Assembly (NCBI RefSeq): GCF_003008615.1
Contig: NZ_CP027657.1
Span: 5,518,001-5,582,000 of the forward strand
Length of the DNA stretch: 64,000 nucleotides
Direction of reading: 5' to 3'
Source: Pseudomonas mendocina
GTDB taxonomy: Bacteria > Pseudomonadota > Gammaproteobacteria > Pseudomonadales > Pseudomonadaceae
Made by a program: the position numbers and the translations under genes. The stretch's first letter is position 1, and each line of letters opens with the position of its first letter. Below, piece by piece: positions 52,297 through 63,205 of this stretch. The notes beneath the pieces are model-generated. The model was not told the origin of the DNA, did not search any database, and was given only the letters and a program-made list of their open reading frames with translations.

Positions 52297-52325
52297 GAAA
52301 AAGCCCGCTTTCGCGGGCTTTTTCG
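52297..52325 (+). terminator. Rho-independent terminator after ybiT
   Basis: AAAAAGCCCGC-TTTC-GCGGGCTTTTT: a 7-bp GC stem with flanking A and T runs, 15 bases after the ybiT stop. It may also serve the convergent azoreductase gene. Confidence 0.93.
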
Positions 52326-52339
52326 TTTCAGGCGCCAGC

Positions 52340-52948
52340 TCAGGCTTTGGCGAACAGCTCGCTGATACGCTGCGCCGCGCCTTTCATGGCCTCGGCACGC
52401 GGCTCTTCACCATAGGCCAGGCCTTCAGCGCGGACGATCTCGATATCGTCGATACCGACGAAGTTCAGGATGCGCACCAGATAGTCTTCATGCGCTTGGC
52501 CGGAGGGCTGACCCGCGTGAATGCCGCCAGCACTGGAAGCGATGACCACGGTCTTGCCCCCTGCCAGCCCGACCGGGCCATTCTCGGTGTATTTGAAGGT
52601 TTTGCCGGCGACGGCGATGCGGTCGATCCAGGCCTTCAGTTGACTCGCAATGGCGAAGTTGTACATCGGCGCACCAATGACAATGGCATCGGCAGCGAGA
52701 AATTCTTCCACGGTACGCTCGGCCAGTTCAGCCTCGTGCTTCTGCGCGGCGTCACGCAGTTCGGCCGGGGTGCCTGCAGCCACCAGGCTGGCGGCGGACA
52801 GATGGCTCAGCGCATCACTGGCCAGATCGCGGTAAGTCACTTGAACATCGGACTCGGCAGCGCTCCAGGCCTTGACCACATCACGGCTGAGCTGACGGGA
52901 AGCGGACGCATCACCCAGGATGCTGGAATCGAGGTGCAGCAGTTTCAT
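52340..52948 (-). CDS. azoR: FMN-dependent NADH-azoreductase
   Basis: A 202-residue flavodoxin-fold quinone/azo reductase. [25 protein letters not shown] carries the FMN phosphate loop; [36 protein letters not shown] is the family signature, and SSAGGIHAG follows. ATG 52948 has GGAGAG upstream. It reduces quinones and azo dyes with NADH. A LysR gene is transcribed divergently 119 bases away and is its likely regulator. Confidence 0.92.
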   Translation of the reverse strand: MKLLHLDSSILGDASASRQLSRDVVKAWSAAESDVQVTYRDLASDALSHLSAASLVAAGTPAELRDAAQKHEAELAERTVEEFLAADAIVIGAPMYNFAIASQLKAWIDRIAVAGKTFKYTENGPVGLAGGKTVVIASSAGGIHAGQPSGQAHEDYLVRILNFVGIDDIEIVRAEGLAYGEEPRAEAMKGAAQRISELFAKA

Positions 52949-53067
52949 TAGGCTCTCCAGAGGGGCATGCGCCGTGGCGACGCGAAGGAGGCAGATGCTA
53001 CCCATGGAGCCAATAGCCGATAAGATGGCAAAAATGTGATGGTTCGTCCCACTGATAGGACACTGAG

Positions 53068-53970
53068 ATGCATGACCTCAACGACCTTTTCTATTTCGCC
53101 AAGGTGGTGGAAGCCGGTGGTTTCGCCGCAGCCGGTCGCGCACTGGGCATTCCCAAATCGCGCCTGTCACGGCGTATCGCCGAGCTGGAGCAACGTCTCG
53201 GCGCACGCCTGCTGCAACGCTCGACGCGCAAACTGGCACTGACCGATATCGGCGAGCGTTACCTGCGCCATTGCCAGGCCATGTTGCTGGAGGCCGAACA
53301 GGCCGAAGAGACCGTGGCCAACCTGACCAGCGAGCCGCGCGGTCGGGTACGTTTCTCCACGCCCCCTGGCGTGGCCTTGCTGCCCGGCCTGATCAACGAG
53401 TTCCTCGCACGCTACCCCAAGGTGCAGTTGGAAGTCGTGCAGACCACTCGCCGCATCGACCTGCTGAACGAAGCCATCGACGTCGCTCTGCGCGTGCGTA
53501 ACGTCGATGATGAGGAACCGGGGCTGATCACTCGCCGTCTCCTGCCGGCCCGCGCCCATGTGGTGGCGCGGCCGGATCTGGTCGCCGGGCTACGCCTCGA
53601 ACAACCTGAGGATCTGCAGCAGTTGCCGGCCCTGGGCGCCATCGGTGCTGACCGGCGCATCCACCTGCGTTTTTGTCACGCCGCGTCCCAGGAGCTTCGT
53701 GAGATCGCCCTGGAGGCACGCCTGGCCGTCGACGACTTCCCCATGCGCAAGTCGGCAGCACTTGCAGGTGTAGGTATCACCCTGCTGCCCACCACGCATT
53801 GCCACGAGGAATTGGCCGATGGCCGGCTGATCGCCCTGCTGCCGGAGTGGACGGTGCCGCAAGGCCACATCCAGCTTGCCTATACCCACAGGCGCGGCAT
53901 GTCGCCGGCAGTCCGCGCCTGGATCGAACTCCTGAGCGACGCCTTCAGTCGCTGGAGCTTCCCGCTCTGA
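53068..53970 (+). CDS. LysR-family regulator divergent from azoR
   Basis: A 300-residue LysR protein. [63 protein letters not shown]. The effector domain starts near residue 90 ([26 protein letters not shown]). The R-S-T-R-K motif and divergent placement next to a quinone reductase fit the group of regulators that sense quinone-type or oxidative signals. The intergenic region of 119 bases should hold its operator. Confidence 0.9.
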   Translation: MHDLNDLFYFAKVVEAGGFAAAGRALGIPKSRLSRRIAELEQRLGARLLQRSTRKLALTDIGERYLRHCQAMLLEAEQAEETVANLTSEPRGRVRFSTPPGVALLPGLINEFLARYPKVQLEVVQTTRRIDLLNEAIDVALRVRNVDDEEPGLITRRLLPARAHVVARPDLVAGLRLEQPEDLQQLPALGAIGADRRIHLRFCHAASQELREIALEARLAVDDFPMRKSAALAGVGITLLPTTHCHEELADGRLIALLPEWTVPQGHIQLAYTHRRGMSPAVRAWIELLSDAFSRWSFPL

Positions 53971-53971
53971 C

Positions 53972-55654
53972 TCAGATGCGGAACTGACGCACCAGCGCCC
54001 CGAGGCGATCACCGAGGCCCGCCAGGCTGCGGGCAGTCTGCGCACCACGCTCGGTTTCGTCGGCAACACTGTCTACGGCAACGGCGATCTGATGCACGCT
54101 GCGGTTGATCTCCTCGGCCACCGCCGTCTGCTCCTCGGCAGCACTGGCGATCTGTGCGTTCATCGCGTTGATGGTGGCGATAAGCTGGGCGATGGCATCC
54201 AGCGACTCGCCCGCCTTGTTGGCCTGCTCGCTGGTCAGCTCGCCGGCATCACTGGAACGCCGCATCGAAGTTACCGACTGCTGCGTGCCCTGCTGCAGGC
54301 GGTCGATCATGCCCTGGATTTCCTGAGTGCTCTGCTGGGTGCGGCTGGCCAGCGCACGCACTTCATCGGCGACCACGGCAAAACCTCGTCCGGCCTCGCC
54401 AGCACGCGCCGCCTCGATGGCAGCGTTGAGCGCCAGCAGGTTGGTTTGCTCGGCGATGGAACGGATCACATCGAGCACGCTGACGATGGACTGCACGTCC
54501 TGTTGCAGGCTGTCGAGCGACGCGCCGCTGCTGCGGATGTCATCCACCAGCGAGTGAATGCGCTGGATGCTGCCATCGACCACACTCTTCGCGGCCTGCC
54601 CCTCGCGGTCGGTCTGCTGCGCGGCCTCGGCGGCGTTCTGCGCGCTCTTGGCTACCTCATGCGCCGCAGCCGACATTTCGTTGATCGCCGTGGCCACCTG
54701 ATCGGTTTCATGGCGCTGTTGCGCCATGGCCTGTTCGGAACGCTGCGCCTGCTCCGAAACCTGGCTGACCAGCTCGGTGAGCTGCCCGGTCATCTCGACG
54801 ATCTGCCGTACCAGGCCATGCACCTTCTCGACGAAGCGGTTGAACGAGCCAGCCAGTTGTCCCAGCTCGTCCTGACTGGTGATCGGCAGACGGCGGGTCA
54901 GGTCGCCCTCACCGGCCGCGATATCGTCGAGGTTGGCTTTGATCTGTTGCAGCGGGCGCAGGAAGGCGTTGCCCAACCAGACACCGATCACACCGAACAC
55001 CAGCAGTAGAATCGCTGCGACTACCACGATGCTGGTGATGATGGTGCCAATGCGTCGATCGATCTCGGCCTGCACCTCGCTGATGCGCGCTTCGACACCG
55101 TCAAGGTTCAGCGCAGTGCCGAGGGCCATGTCCCACTTCGGCAGGTAGTAGCTGTAAGCGAGCTTGGGTACCTGCACGGACTCGTTGCCCGGCAGCGGCG
55201 AGGAGTAGTTGACGAAGTAGGTGTTGTTCTTCGCCACGTTGACCAGTTCACGGTTGATGTAGACGCCATTGGAGTCGCGTCGGTCGACAAGGCTCTTGCC
55301 GACATCCACCGGGCTATCGCCACGGAACAGGCGCACCACGTTGGAGTCGTGGCCGAAGAAGTAGCCGTCGGCACCGTATTTGATCTTGGAGAGGATGGCG
55401 ATGGCCTGTTCACGACTGGCCATGTCACCTTGCGCCGCACCATCATAGAGGCCCTTTACCGAGCCCATGGCGATCTGGATGTAGTGCTCCAGCTCGCTGC
55501 GTTTTTCCTGCAGCAGACGTTCACGCGTCTCGGCCACCTCGTCCGCGGCCAGGCTCTGCAGCACCCTCGCCGCCGTGCCGCTTAGCACCAGCGCGAAGAG
55601 GATCACGGGAACCAGCGCAAGCAGTATTACTTTGGCTTTCAATGTCAGGCGCAT
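53972..55654 (-). CDS. Methyl-accepting chemotaxis protein with single Cache (sCache_2) sensor
   Basis: A 560-residue chemoreceptor. TM1 is at about 8-30; the periplasmic sCache_2 domain contains [23 protein letters not shown] and [31 protein letters not shown]2 lies around 205-228. HAMP has [20 protein letters not shown], and the signalling tip is [40 protein letters not shown]. sCache_2 receptors of pseudomonads often sense C2/C3 carboxylic acids; that ligand is inferred. ATG 55654 removes an unrelated upstream extension. No C-terminal methylesterase-tether pentapeptide is seen. Confidence 0.92.
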   Translation of the reverse strand: MRLTLKAKVILLALVPVILFALVLSGTAARVLQSLAADEVAETRERLLQEKRSELEHYIQIAMGSVKGLYDGAAQGDMASREQAIAILSKIKYGADGYFFGHDSNVVRLFRGDSPVDVGKSLVDRRDSNGVYINRELVNVAKNNTYFVNYSSPLPGNESVQVPKLAYSYYLPKWDMALGTALNLDGVEARISEVQAEIDRRIGTIITSIVVVAAILLLVFGVIGVWLGNAFLRPLQQIKANLDDIAAGEGDLTRRLPITSQDELGQLAGSFNRFVEKVHGLVRQIVEMTGQLTELVSQVSEQAQRSEQAMAQQRHETDQVATAINEMSAAAHEVAKSAQNAAEAAQQTDREGQAAKSVVDGSIQRIHSLVDDIRSSGASLDSLQQDVQSIVSVLDVIRSIAEQTNLLALNAAIEAARAGEAGRGFAVVADEVRALASRTQQSTQEIQGMIDRLQQGTQQSVTSMRRSSDAGELTSEQANKAGESLDAIAQLIATINAMNAQIASAAEEQTAVAEEINRSVHQIAVAVDSVADETERGAQTARSLAGLGDRLGALVRQFRI

Positions 55655-55688
55655 TTCTTGTTGTCCTTGTAAGCAGAGCCGCAACAAA

Positions 55689-55718
55689 ACGGGGCTACCG
55701 GTATATCGGCAGCCCCGT
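55689..55718. terminator. Hairpin between the nhaC-type gene and the chemoreceptor
   Basis: ACGGGGCT and AGCCCCGT form an 8-bp perfect stem around a 14-base loop, just upstream of the chemoreceptor start and past the end of the antiporter gene on the same strand. A T run is not obvious, so it may be a processing or attenuation hairpin. Confidence 0.5.
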
Positions 55719-55846
55719 GAAGGAATTAAACGACCACAAGCGCCGCAAAACACTTCCGGAAGAAGTTTTTGACGTCGCTCGCGACGGCCCGGAGGGTGGC
55801 CGCCAAGGATGGCGGGCCACAAAACAGAGCCGGCGCAGGCACACCT

Positions 55847-57169
55847 TTACAGGATCATAGCGGCGGCCCAGCCGAACGCCAGCAGCGGCAGGTTGTAGTG
55901 CAGGAAGGTAGGCACCACGCTGTCCCAGATGTGATTGTGCTGGCCGTCGACGTTCAGGCCTGAGGTTGGGCCGAGGGTGGAGTCGGAGGCTGGCGAACCG
56001 GCATCGCCAATGGCGCCGGCAGTGCCGACGATGCATACCGTGGCCAGCGGGCTGAAACCCAGTTGCACGCACAGCGGCACGAAGATCGCGGCAATGATCG
56101 GTACGGTGGAGAACGAAGAGCCGATGCCCATGGTCACCAGCAGACCGACCAGGAGCATCATCAGCACGCCCAGGCCACGGCTGTCGCCGATCCACTCGGC
56201 GGAGGCGTCCACCAGGCTCTTCACTTCACCGGTGGCGGTCATCACTTCGGCGAAACCCTGGGCGGAAATCATGATGAAACCAATCATGGCCATCATCTTC
56301 ATGCCTTCGGTGAACAGGTCATCGGCCTCTTTCCAACGCACCACACCCGACACGGTGAAGATCACGAAACCCAGCAGCGCGCCGACGATCATCGAGTCCA
56401 GCCACAATTGCACGACGAAGGCCACCGCCACGGCCACCCCAGCGACGATAAGCGTCTTGGGGTTGTATTGAGCCGTCACGCGCTCGGCTTGCTCGATCTT
56501 CTCCAGGTCATAGACGCGCTTCTTGCGGTAGCTGAAGAACACCGCGACCAGCAGGCCGAAGAACATGCCAAGTGCCGGGATCAGCATGGCTTCGGTGACG
56601 TTGACACCGCTGACATCCACGCCGCCCTTGGCCACGTTGGCCAACAGGATGTTGTTGAGGAAGATGTTGCCGAAGCCGACCGGCAGAAACATGTAGGGCG
56701 TGATCAGACCGAAGGTGATGACGCAGGCGATCAGGCGCCGGTCGATTTGCAGTTTGGTCAGCACGTAGAGCAGCGGCGGTACCAGCAACGGGATGAAGGC
56801 GATGTGGATCGGCAGGACGTTCTGCGACGCCACCGAAACCGCCAGCAGCAGGCAGATCAGCAGCCACTTGACGCCATCGGCGCCGGCCCCGCTCTGCTGA
56901 CGACCGACCAGAGCCAGGGCCTTGTCGGCCAAGGCATGGGCCAGGCCAGACTTGGCGATGGCCACGGCAAAGGCACCGAGCAACGCGTAGGACAGCGCCA
57001 CCGTGGCACCTGCTCCCAGGCCTTTGTTGAAGGCAGCCAGCGAGCCGTCCATGCCCAGACCACCGATCAGGCCACCGGCCAGCGCGCCGATGATCAGCGC
57101 TACCACCACGTGAATGCGGCACAAACTGAGCACCAGCATGATACCGACCGCGGCTATTACTGCGTTCAT
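55847..57169 (-). CDS. Na+/H+ antiporter family (NhaC-like) transporter
   Basis: A 440-residue inner-membrane protein with about 11-12 helices of the ion-transporter superfamily. Features are an N-terminal [35 protein letters not shown], the glycine-rich [20 protein letters not shown] and the late [36 protein letters not shown]. The last is typical of the NhaC/GntP-like group often annotated as Na+/H+ antiporter or amino-acid transporters. It lies between two chemoreceptor genes, one on each side, suggesting it imports a nutrient that they sense. The substrate is uncertain. Confidence 0.83.
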   Translation of the reverse strand: MNAVIAAVGIMLVLSLCRIHVVVALIIGALAGGLIGGLGMDGSLAAFNKGLGAGATVALSYALLGAFAVAIAKSGLAHALADKALALVGRQQSGAGADGVKWLLICLLLAVSVASQNVLPIHIAFIPLLVPPLLYVLTKLQIDRRLIACVITFGLITPYMFLPVGFGNIFLNNILLANVAKGGVDVSGVNVTEAMLIPALGMFFGLLVAVFFSYRKKRVYDLEKIEQAERVTAQYNPKTLIVAGVAVAVAFVVQLWLDSMIVGALLGFVIFTVSGVVRWKEADDLFTEGMKMMAMIGFIMISAQGFAEVMTATGEVKSLVDASAEWIGDSRGLGVLMMLLVGLLVTMGIGSSFSTVPIIAAIFVPLCVQLGFSPLATVCIVGTAGAIGDAGSPASDSTLGPTSGLNVDGQHNHIWDSVVPTFLHYNLPLLAFGWAAAMIL

Positions 57170-57441
57170 AAAAGCGTTCCACCTTCAGAGCTATCGAACC
57201 GGTGCAAACAATTACCGGAGAGGTTTGCGGCGCCACTACACAGCGGCCGAGGGCTACTGCCAGCGGGTAGCAGCCACAAAAAGCCGCGTACTCTGCCGGA
57301 TGCAGAGTGGGATGTCAAAAACGACATCGTGCAGAATTTCAATCAAAAATGTGCATAATATTGACCTCCATCAGGCGCTGATCAAGAAAGCCGCCAGCCA
57401 ACCGATAACCCTCTGTAGCTCGCCATAGAAAGGAACGCACC

Positions 57442-59586
57442 ATGCTGTTCAGCCGCCTTTCGATCCAGTTGAAGATCACCCTGCTCGCCGGCCTTTGCCT
57501 GCTGGCCATCGTCACACTGCTGGTGGGCGCATCGCAGTATCAGTCCAGCCACAGCGCCGGCCTGGTTCGAGCTGCCAGCTCGAGCATGCTGGAGGAAAGT
57601 GCCAAGTTGCGCCTGAAGGCACGCGGCGAATTGCAGGCGATCCGCATCCAGCGCTATTTCATGGATGCCTATCAGTACGGCAAGGGTTTCTCGCGGCAGA
57701 TCCTGTTTCTGCGCGAACAGGCGGAAAAGCGCTTTCTCGATGCCTTCGACCTGCGTGAAGACCTGAATCGCCAGGTGCGCAGCAGCCTGGAGGCCAACAC
57801 TTCCCTGCTCGGCCTGTACCTGGTGTTCGAAGCCAATGCTCTGGATGGCAAGGACGAACTCTTCGCCGATCAGCCGGAGCTGGGCAGTAACGAGGCTGGC
57901 CGTTTCGCCCTGTACTGGGCACAGCCTACAGTCGGCCAACTGGAGGCCGAGGTGATGAGCGAACAATTGCTCGGCGACACCACCCCCGGCGACAACGGCA
58001 TCGCTTACAACGCGTGGTACACCTGCCCTCGCGAAACCCGCCAGCCTTGCGTGCTGGAACCCTATTACGACGAGGTCAACGGCCAGAAAACGCTGATGAC
58101 CAGCATCGCCTTCCCCCTGGAACTCGATGGCAAGATCATCGGCGTCATGGGCGTGGACATCAGCCTGGCCAGCCTGCAGCAGATCAGCCAGGAGGCCAAT
58201 CGTGAGCTGTATGACGGCCAGGGTCATATCAGCATCTTCAGCCCCAGTGCTTTACTCGCCGGGCATAGCCGCGATGGCAGCCTGCTCAGCCTGCCCGTCG
58301 AGCGCGCCTTTCCCGATAATGCCAGCGAACTGCGCGGCCTGATCCAGAGTGGCGCCGACGCGGAACTCAATCACGGCGAGATGCTGCGCGAGCTCAGCCC
58401 CTTCAAGCCGATTCCCGAAGCCAAACCCTGGACGGTTCTGTTGGAGGTACCTCAGGCAGTACTGCTGGAACGTGCCAACGTGCTCGGCGCGCAACTGGAC
58501 GAACGCCGCGCCAGCGACAGCCTCACCGCCCTGTTGCTGGGCCTGGTCGCAGTCATCGTTGGCTTGGTGCTGATGTGGCTGACCGCACGCGGCGTGACCC
58601 GCCCCATTCTCGGCGTGGCCGCCATGCTCAAGGACATCGCCAGCGGTGAAGGCGACCTGACACGCCGCCTGCAGTACGCCAGACAGGATGAGCTGGGCGA
58701 GCTGGCCGGCTGGTTCAACCGTTTCCTCGACAAGCTGCAACCGATCATCGCCGACGTGAAGAACAGCGTGCTCGACGCCCGTGGCACCGCCGACCAGTCG
58801 GCGGCGATCGCCAGCCAGACCAGCGCCGGCATGCAGCAGCAATACCGCGAAGTCGATCAGGTGGCCACCGCCTTCCAGGAAATGAGCGCCACTGCGCAAG
58901 ACGTCGCACACAACGCCGCGCAGGCTGCCGAAGCGGCGCGCAATGCCGACCAGGCCAGCCGTGAAGGCTTGCAGGTAATCGCTACGACCACCAACACCAT
59001 CGAACTGTTGGCCAACGAAATGAACGTGGCCATGCAGGAGGTCGAAGGCCTGGCCAGCAGCAGCGAGCAGATTGGTTCAGTGCTCGAAGTGATTCGCTCC
59101 ATCGCCGAGCAGACCAACCTGCTGGCGCTCAACGCCGCCATCGAAGCAGCCCGCGCTGGTGAGGCCGGCCGCGGTTTCGCCGTGGTCGCGGACGAAGTGC
59201 GCAACCTGGCCAAACGCACCCAGGATTCGGTCGAGGAAATCCGCCAGGTGATCGAGGGCTTGCAAAGCGGCACCCGCGAAGTGGTCAGCACCATGCACAG
59301 CAGCCATCGCCAGGCTCAGGGCAGCGTCGAGCAGGTGCAACTCGCCGTGGCCGCACTACAGCGCATCAGCCAGGCGGTCAGCACCATCACCGACATGAAC
59401 CTGCAGATCGCCAGCGCCGCCGAGGAGCAGAGCTCGGTAGCCGAGGAGATCAACCGCAATGTCGCCTCGATTCGCGACGTTACTGAGTCCATCAGCAGCC
59501 AGGCCGAGGAGTCCGCACAGGTCAGCCAGAACCTCAACCGCCTGGCCAACCACCAGCAGAGCCTGATGGATCAATTCCGCGTGTAA
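57442..59586 (+). CDS. Methyl-accepting chemotaxis protein with double Cache sensor
   Basis: A 714-residue chemoreceptor. TM1 is at about 12-32, then a large periplasmic dCache_1-like region to about 365 (motifs [20 protein letters not shown] with two Cys, and [13 protein letters not shown]). TM2 is [24 protein letters not shown] contains [20 protein letters not shown]. The tip is [43 protein letters not shown]. The start has AAAGGAA upstream. The paired cysteines flanking a short loop in the sensor could form a disulfide. The ligand is unknown. Confidence 0.92.
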   Translation: MLFSRLSIQLKITLLAGLCLLAIVTLLVGASQYQSSHSAGLVRAASSSMLEESAKLRLKARGELQAIRIQRYFMDAYQYGKGFSRQILFLREQAEKRFLDAFDLREDLNRQVRSSLEANTSLLGLYLVFEANALDGKDELFADQPELGSNEAGRFALYWAQPTVGQLEAEVMSEQLLGDTTPGDNGIAYNAWYTCPRETRQPCVLEPYYDEVNGQKTLMTSIAFPLELDGKIIGVMGVDISLASLQQISQEANRELYDGQGHISIFSPSALLAGHSRDGSLLSLPVERAFPDNASELRGLIQSGADAELNHGEMLRELSPFKPIPEAKPWTVLLEVPQAVLLERANVLGAQLDERRASDSLTALLLGLVAVIVGLVLMWLTARGVTRPILGVAAMLKDIASGEGDLTRRLQYARQDELGELAGWFNRFLDKLQPIIADVKNSVLDARGTADQSAAIASQTSAGMQQQYREVDQVATAFQEMSATAQDVAHNAAQAAEAARNADQASREGLQVIATTTNTIELLANEMNVAMQEVEGLASSSEQIGSVLEVIRSIAEQTNLLALNAAIEAARAGEAGRGFAVVADEVRNLAKRTQDSVEEIRQVIEGLQSGTREVVSTMHSSHRQAQGSVEQVQLAVAALQRISQAVSTITDMNLQIASAAEEQSSVAEEINRNVASIRDVTESISSQAEESAQVSQNLNRLANHQQSLMDQFRV

Positions 59587-59595
59587 CGCCAATTA

Positions 59596-59623
59596 GTAGG
59601 GTGCGCCGTGCGCCCCCCCCCCC
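59596..59623. repeat. Truncated family A REP ending in an 11-C run
   Basis: GTAGGGTGCGCCGTGCG followed directly by eleven C residues (59613-59623), where other copies continue CACC. Only the left arm is present. The homopolymer is an obvious hot spot for replication slippage and for sequencing error. Confidence 0.8.
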
Positions 59624-59748
59624 AAAACTACTGATTGACGGAGCAGCCTCGCGCCTGACGCCAAACAACTGCTTTTCTGGCGGCTGCACCCTTGCCGCGC
59701 AGGTAGGTGTTCGCCTAGCCTGCGCCTTCATTTTTCAGGGGAAGCAGC

Positions 59749-60345
59749 ATGCTCAATATCGCCTTGGTCGCCGGCTCCAGCCGCAACAACAGTCAATCGG
59801 GAAAGGTCGCGCGCTTTCTTCGCCAGCGCCTGATCGAACAAGGCCACACCACACAGGATCACAGCGACATCATCGATCTCGGCCTGGCGCCATTGCCGCT
59901 GTGGCCAGCCGAAGACAACGGCCCCTGGGAGCTCTACCGCCAGCAGTTGGCTACAGCCGATGCGGTGATCATCATCGCGCCGGAGTGGAACGGTATGGCC
60001 TGCCCGGCGATCAAGAACTTCTTCATCTACGCCAGCAAGGCCGAACTGGCACACAAGCCCGGCTTGTTGGTGGGCGTATCCTCCGGTATCGGCGGCGCCT
60101 ACCCGATCAGCGAACTTCGCGCTTCCAGCTACAAGAACTGCCGCCTGTGCTACCTGCCCGAGCACCTGATCGTGCGCCAGGTAGAGAAAGTGCTGAACGT
60201 ACCGCAGCCAGTGGACGAAGCCGACGAGCGCATTCGCGACCGCAGCGATTACGCCCTCGACGTACTGGTGCGCTACGCCCACGCCCTTAAACCGGTGCGC
60301 GCCGCCATCGGTTTCGAAAATCCGGCATTCGCCAACGGCATGTAA
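59749..60345 (+). CDS. NAD(P)H-dependent FMN reductase (flavodoxin-like)
   Basis: A 198-residue flavoprotein of the NADPH-dependent FMN reductase family. It has the N-terminal phosphate loop LVAGSSRNNSQSGKVARFL, the middle IIIAPEWNGMACPAIKNFFIY (P-E-W-N-G) and VGVSSGIGGAYPISELR. It is preceded by GGGGAAGCAGC. Such enzymes reduce FMN, quinones or chromate. It is the only plausible flavin reductase in the window, but it is far from the monooxygenase genes, so a partnership is speculative. Confidence 0.88.
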   Translation: MLNIALVAGSSRNNSQSGKVARFLRQRLIEQGHTTQDHSDIIDLGLAPLPLWPAEDNGPWELYRQQLATADAVIIIAPEWNGMACPAIKNFFIYASKAELAHKPGLLVGVSSGIGGAYPISELRASSYKNCRLCYLPEHLIVRQVEKVLNVPQPVDEADERIRDRSDYALDVLVRYAHALKPVRAAIGFENPAFANGM

Positions 60346-60356
60346 GAGATAGTCCC

Positions 60357-60413
60357 GTAGGGTGGGTTAGCGGCGCTGAGCACGGCTTGTAGGCGCGTGC
60401 CGCGTAACCCTCC
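60357..60413. repeat. GTAGGGTGGGTTAGC-type REP hairpin between convergent genes
   Basis: GTAGGGTGGGTTAGCGGC on the left and GCCGCGTAACCCTCC on the right form an imperfect palindrome of another GTAG-footed family. It sits between the stops of the FMN reductase and the histidine kinase and may act as a bidirectional terminator. Confidence 0.75.
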
Positions 60414-60456
60414 GGTCCTGGATTGCCTGGCGCGATGCTATGAGCTCGGCCTCGGT

Positions 60457-61770
60457 TCAGCGCCGCGGTAAACTCACCACCACTCTCAATCCACCCAACG
60501 GGCTGTCCTGCAACTCGATTCGGCCATTCCAGGCCTCGATGATGTCGCGCACGATACCGAGGCCCAGCCCGTGCCCCGCCACCTGCTCGTCCAGGCGCGT
60601 GCCACGACCGAGCACGGCCTCACGACGCTCGGCATCGATGCCAGGGCCGTCGTCATCGACAGACAGACGATAGCCTGCGGCACTCTCCTCGACCGTCAAC
60701 TGCACCTTCTGCTCGGCCCATTTGCAGGCGTTGTCCAGCAGGTTGCCAAGCAGCTCCAGCAGATCTTCGCGATCACGTGGCAGCACCAGCCCTTCGGGCG
60801 CCTGCCATTCCAGCTTCAGGCCGCGGTCATGAATCATCGCCAGGGTATCGAACAAACCTGGCAACTCCTGCGCGCAGTCGAATCGTGCCCCCGGCAGCGC
60901 CTCGCCAGCCAGGCGTGCGCGCCCCAGCTCGCGACTGAGACGCTGCTCGATCTGCTCCAGTTGCTCGCGCATGCTGACGCGCAGCGCGGGATGGGCCGCC
61001 AGTTCCTCACGTCCAGACAGGCTGATCAACACCGCCAGCGGCGTCTTCAGCGCATGTCCCAGGTTGCCCAGGGCGTTACGTGAACGCTTCAAGGTGTCCT
61101 CGGTGTGAGCCAGCAAGTGATTGATCTGCGCCACCAGAGACTCCAGCTCCTCCGGAACTTCGGCGTCCAGATCGGTACGACGGCCTTGCTGCAACTGCAC
61201 GATCTGCTGACGCACCTGCTCCAGCGGTCGCAAAGCGCGGCGCACGGTATAACGCTGTGCGACGAGGATCAGCAGCAGCGCGGCACCACCCAGCCCCAGC
61301 CCCAGCCACTGCATACGGCGGAAGCTCTGCAAGATCGGCTGGTAATCCTGTGCCACGCTGATCGACAGGTTTTCACCATAGCGGCGGTAGTCAGCGCGGT
61401 AGATCAGCAATCGTTGCCCCTGCGGGCCATCACCCAGTTCCGTCTGCATGCCCAGGCCATCGGGCTTGAGCAGTTCACGATCCCATAGCGAACGCGAACG
61501 CCAGCTGCGGTCGGAAAAGTCGATACGGAAGTAATGACCGGAAAACTGCCGTTGGAATGATGGATCGAGACGCCGTTCATCCAGCTGCAGGCCGGCCGGC
61601 CCACGCACCAGAGCCGCCAGCAAGCCCTGCGCTTCGTCGCGCAAGTCTTCTTCCAGGTAGGCACGCAGGCCACGATCAAAAACCCACAGACTGGCTTGCG
61701 CGAGAACCAGTCCAACCAGCAGCAGCGTGCCGGCAAGGCCAAGGCCGAGCCGGCGCTGAATGGACCTCAA
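60457..61770 (-). CDS. Sensor histidine kinase (PhoQ/QseC-like)
   Basis: A 437-residue kinase. TM1 is at about 10-30, a periplasmic domain spans about 32-150 and TM2 about 155-172 ([15 protein letters not shown]), then HAMP-like [15 protein letters not shown]-box [16 protein letters not shown] (phospho-His), N-box [14 protein letters not shown]1 DDGPGI and G2 [12 protein letters not shown] are all intact. The ATG overlaps the response-regulator stop. The periplasmic domain lacks an obvious acidic cluster for cations. It is last in the PepSY-PepSY-regulator-kinase operon. Confidence 0.92.
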   Translation of the reverse strand: MRSIQRRLGLGLAGTLLLVGLVLAQASLWVFDRGLRAYLEEDLRDEAQGLLAALVRGPAGLQLDERRLDPSFQRQFSGHYFRIDFSDRSWRSRSLWDRELLKPDGLGMQTELGDGPQGQRLLIYRADYRRYGENLSISVAQDYQPILQSFRRMQWLGLGLGGAALLLILVAQRYTVRRALRPLEQVRQQIVQLQQGRRTDLDAEVPEELESLVAQINHLLAHTEDTLKRSRNALGNLGHALKTPLAVLISLSGREELAAHPALRVSMREQLEQIEQRLSRELGRARLAGEALPGARFDCAQELPGLFDTLAMIHDRGLKLEWQAPEGLVLPRDREDLLELLGNLLDNACKWAEQKVQLTVEESAAGYRLSVDDDGPGIDAERREAVLGRGTRLDEQVAGHGLGLGIVRDIIEAWNGRIELQDSPLGGLRVVVSLPRR

Positions 61771-62435
61771 CCCTGCTCTCCGGTAAAGCGGTAGCCCTGC
61801 CCACGGCGGGTCTCGATCACATTGCGCCCGAGCTTGCCACGCAGGCGATTGACGTGCACTTCGATGACGTTGGAATCACGCTCGGTCTCACCGTCGTAGA
61901 GGTGATCGGCCAGGTGGCTCTTGGACAGGATCTGCCCCGGGTGCAGCATGAAATAACGCAGCAAGCGAAATTCGGCGGCGGTCAGGTCGATGGCCTCGCC
62001 GCCCGCCGTTACGCATTGGCGGCTCTCATCCAGCTGCAGGCCAGCGGCTTCCAGTTGTGGCTGATTGGCCAAGCCATGCGCACGGCGCAGCAGCGCCTGA
62101 ATGCGTAAAGCCAACTCCTCCGGGTGGAAGGGTTTGGTCAGGTAATCATCAGCGCCGGCCTTGAGCCCTTCGATGCGTTCGGCCCAGGAGCCACGCGCGG
62201 TCAGCACCAGAACCGGGGTAGCCAGGCCACCAGCGCGCCATTCCTGCAACACCTCCAGGCCTGGTTTGCCCGGCAGGCCGAGGTCGAGAATGATCAGGTC
62301 ATAAGGCTCGCTGGCCCCCTGATAGGCAGCGTCACGGCCATCTGCCAGCCAGTCCACGGCATAACCTTGGCGACTCAGACTGGCCGTCAGCTCATCGGCC
62401 AGGGGTACATGATCTTCCACCAGCAACAGGCGCAT
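61767..62435 (-). CDS. OmpR/PhoP-family response regulator
   Basis: A 222-residue regulator. The receiver domain has [16 protein letters not shown] (acidic pocket), phospho-Asp in [17 protein letters not shown] (about residue 51) and the Lys of [13 protein letters not shown]. The C-terminal winged helix is [31 protein letters not shown]. The QseB/PhoP-like group is clear. The ATG overlaps the preceding PepSY gene's stop. It is paired with the downstream kinase. Confidence 0.94.
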   Translation of the reverse strand: MRLLLVEDHVPLADELTASLSRQGYAVDWLADGRDAAYQGASEPYDLIILDLGLPGKPGLEVLQEWRAGGLATPVLVLTARGSWAERIEGLKAGADDYLTKPFHPEELALRIQALLRRAHGLANQPQLEAAGLQLDESRQCVTAGGEAIDLTAAEFRLLRYFMLHPGQILSKSHLADHLYDGETERDSNVIEVHVNRLRGKLGRNVIETRRGQGYRFTGEQG

Positions 62436-62752
62436 CAGTCGTCTTCCTCGTCCTTCAGAATCTTGCCGTCGCGGGCATCCAGCTCGAGCTCACGCACCAC
62501 ACCTGAGGTGGTCAGGATTTCCACCTCGTAGACCAGCACACCATCCTCTTCCTCCAGCTCGGCTTCCAACAGCGTGGAACCGGGGTAAGCCTTGCCAATG
62601 TGCTGCATCAATTGCTCGAAGGGCATGATGATACCCTCGCGCCGCAGGCGCAGCGCCTCGTCCTGATCGAGATCACGGGCGAAGCCCGGTGCGGCGGCAA
62701 AACCGCAACTCAGGCTCAACAGCAGCAGAGCGGCACTACGCAAGTTCATCAA
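62435..62752 (-). CDS. PepSY-domain periplasmic protein, copy 1
   Basis: A 105-residue secreted protein: signal peptide ending GFAAAPGFA, then one PepSY unit ([64 protein letters not shown]) and an acidic EEDD tail. Such proteins often inhibit or tune a sensor or protease in the periplasm. It overlaps both neighbours, so it is made together with the two-component pair and may modulate the kinase. Confidence 0.88.
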   Translation of the reverse strand: MMNLRSAALLLLSLSCGFAAAPGFARDLDQDEALRLRREGIIMPFEQLMQHIGKAYPGSTLLEAELEEEDGVLVYEVEILTTSGVVRELELDARDGKILKDEEDD

Positions 62753-63057
62753 TCGTCCTGGTGGTTCTTCAGAATTTCACCGGTGCTGGCATCCAGCTCC
62801 AGATCCCACTGCACGCCTTGAGCGTCACGCAGTTCGATCTGGTAGATGTAGCGGCCGTACTCGTCTTCGAGCTCAGTTTCCTCGATGCGGGCCCCTGGAT
62901 GTTGAGCCAGGGCGGCTTCGTTGAGCTGCTCGAAGGATTTGATGGTTCCAGCATCACGCAGGCGCAGGGCTTCATCCGGCCCCAGGTCACGCGCCTGGGC
63001 AATGGTAGCGGCACTGACGAGGGTGGCAAGCGTCGCGAGGCTGATCAATCGTTTCAT
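62749..63057 (-). CDS. PepSY-domain periplasmic protein, copy 2
   Basis: A 102-residue paralogue of the next gene: signal peptide ending IAQA, mature RDLGPDEALRLRDAGTIKSFEQLNEAALAQHPGARIEETELEDEYGRYIYQIELRDAQGVQWDLELDASTGEILKN and an acidic end. ATG 63057 is the natural leader start. It is the first gene of the operon, with its promoter presumably in 63058-63205. Confidence 0.88.
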   Translation of the reverse strand: MKRLISLATLATLVSAATIAQARDLGPDEALRLRDAGTIKSFEQLNEAALAQHPGARIEETELEDEYGRYIYQIELRDAQGVQWDLELDASTGEILKNHQDD

Positions 63058-63205
63058 GGGTTTCTCCAGCAGTGAATCCGTGCCTGTCACTCTAGGCCCT
63101 GGCACTTAATCCAAACTGAATTCGGCCGCATCATTCACCTCATGAAGTTGCTTGGCCTGCTCGTCCACGCCTCTATAATCGCCAGCTTGCATAACGGAGG
63201 CATTG

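Noticed and set aside
59601..60290. Plus-strand frame over the poly-C run and FMN reductase
   Set aside because: It begins in the homopolymer and is an out-of-frame shadow of the reductase gene, rich in Arg/Pro.
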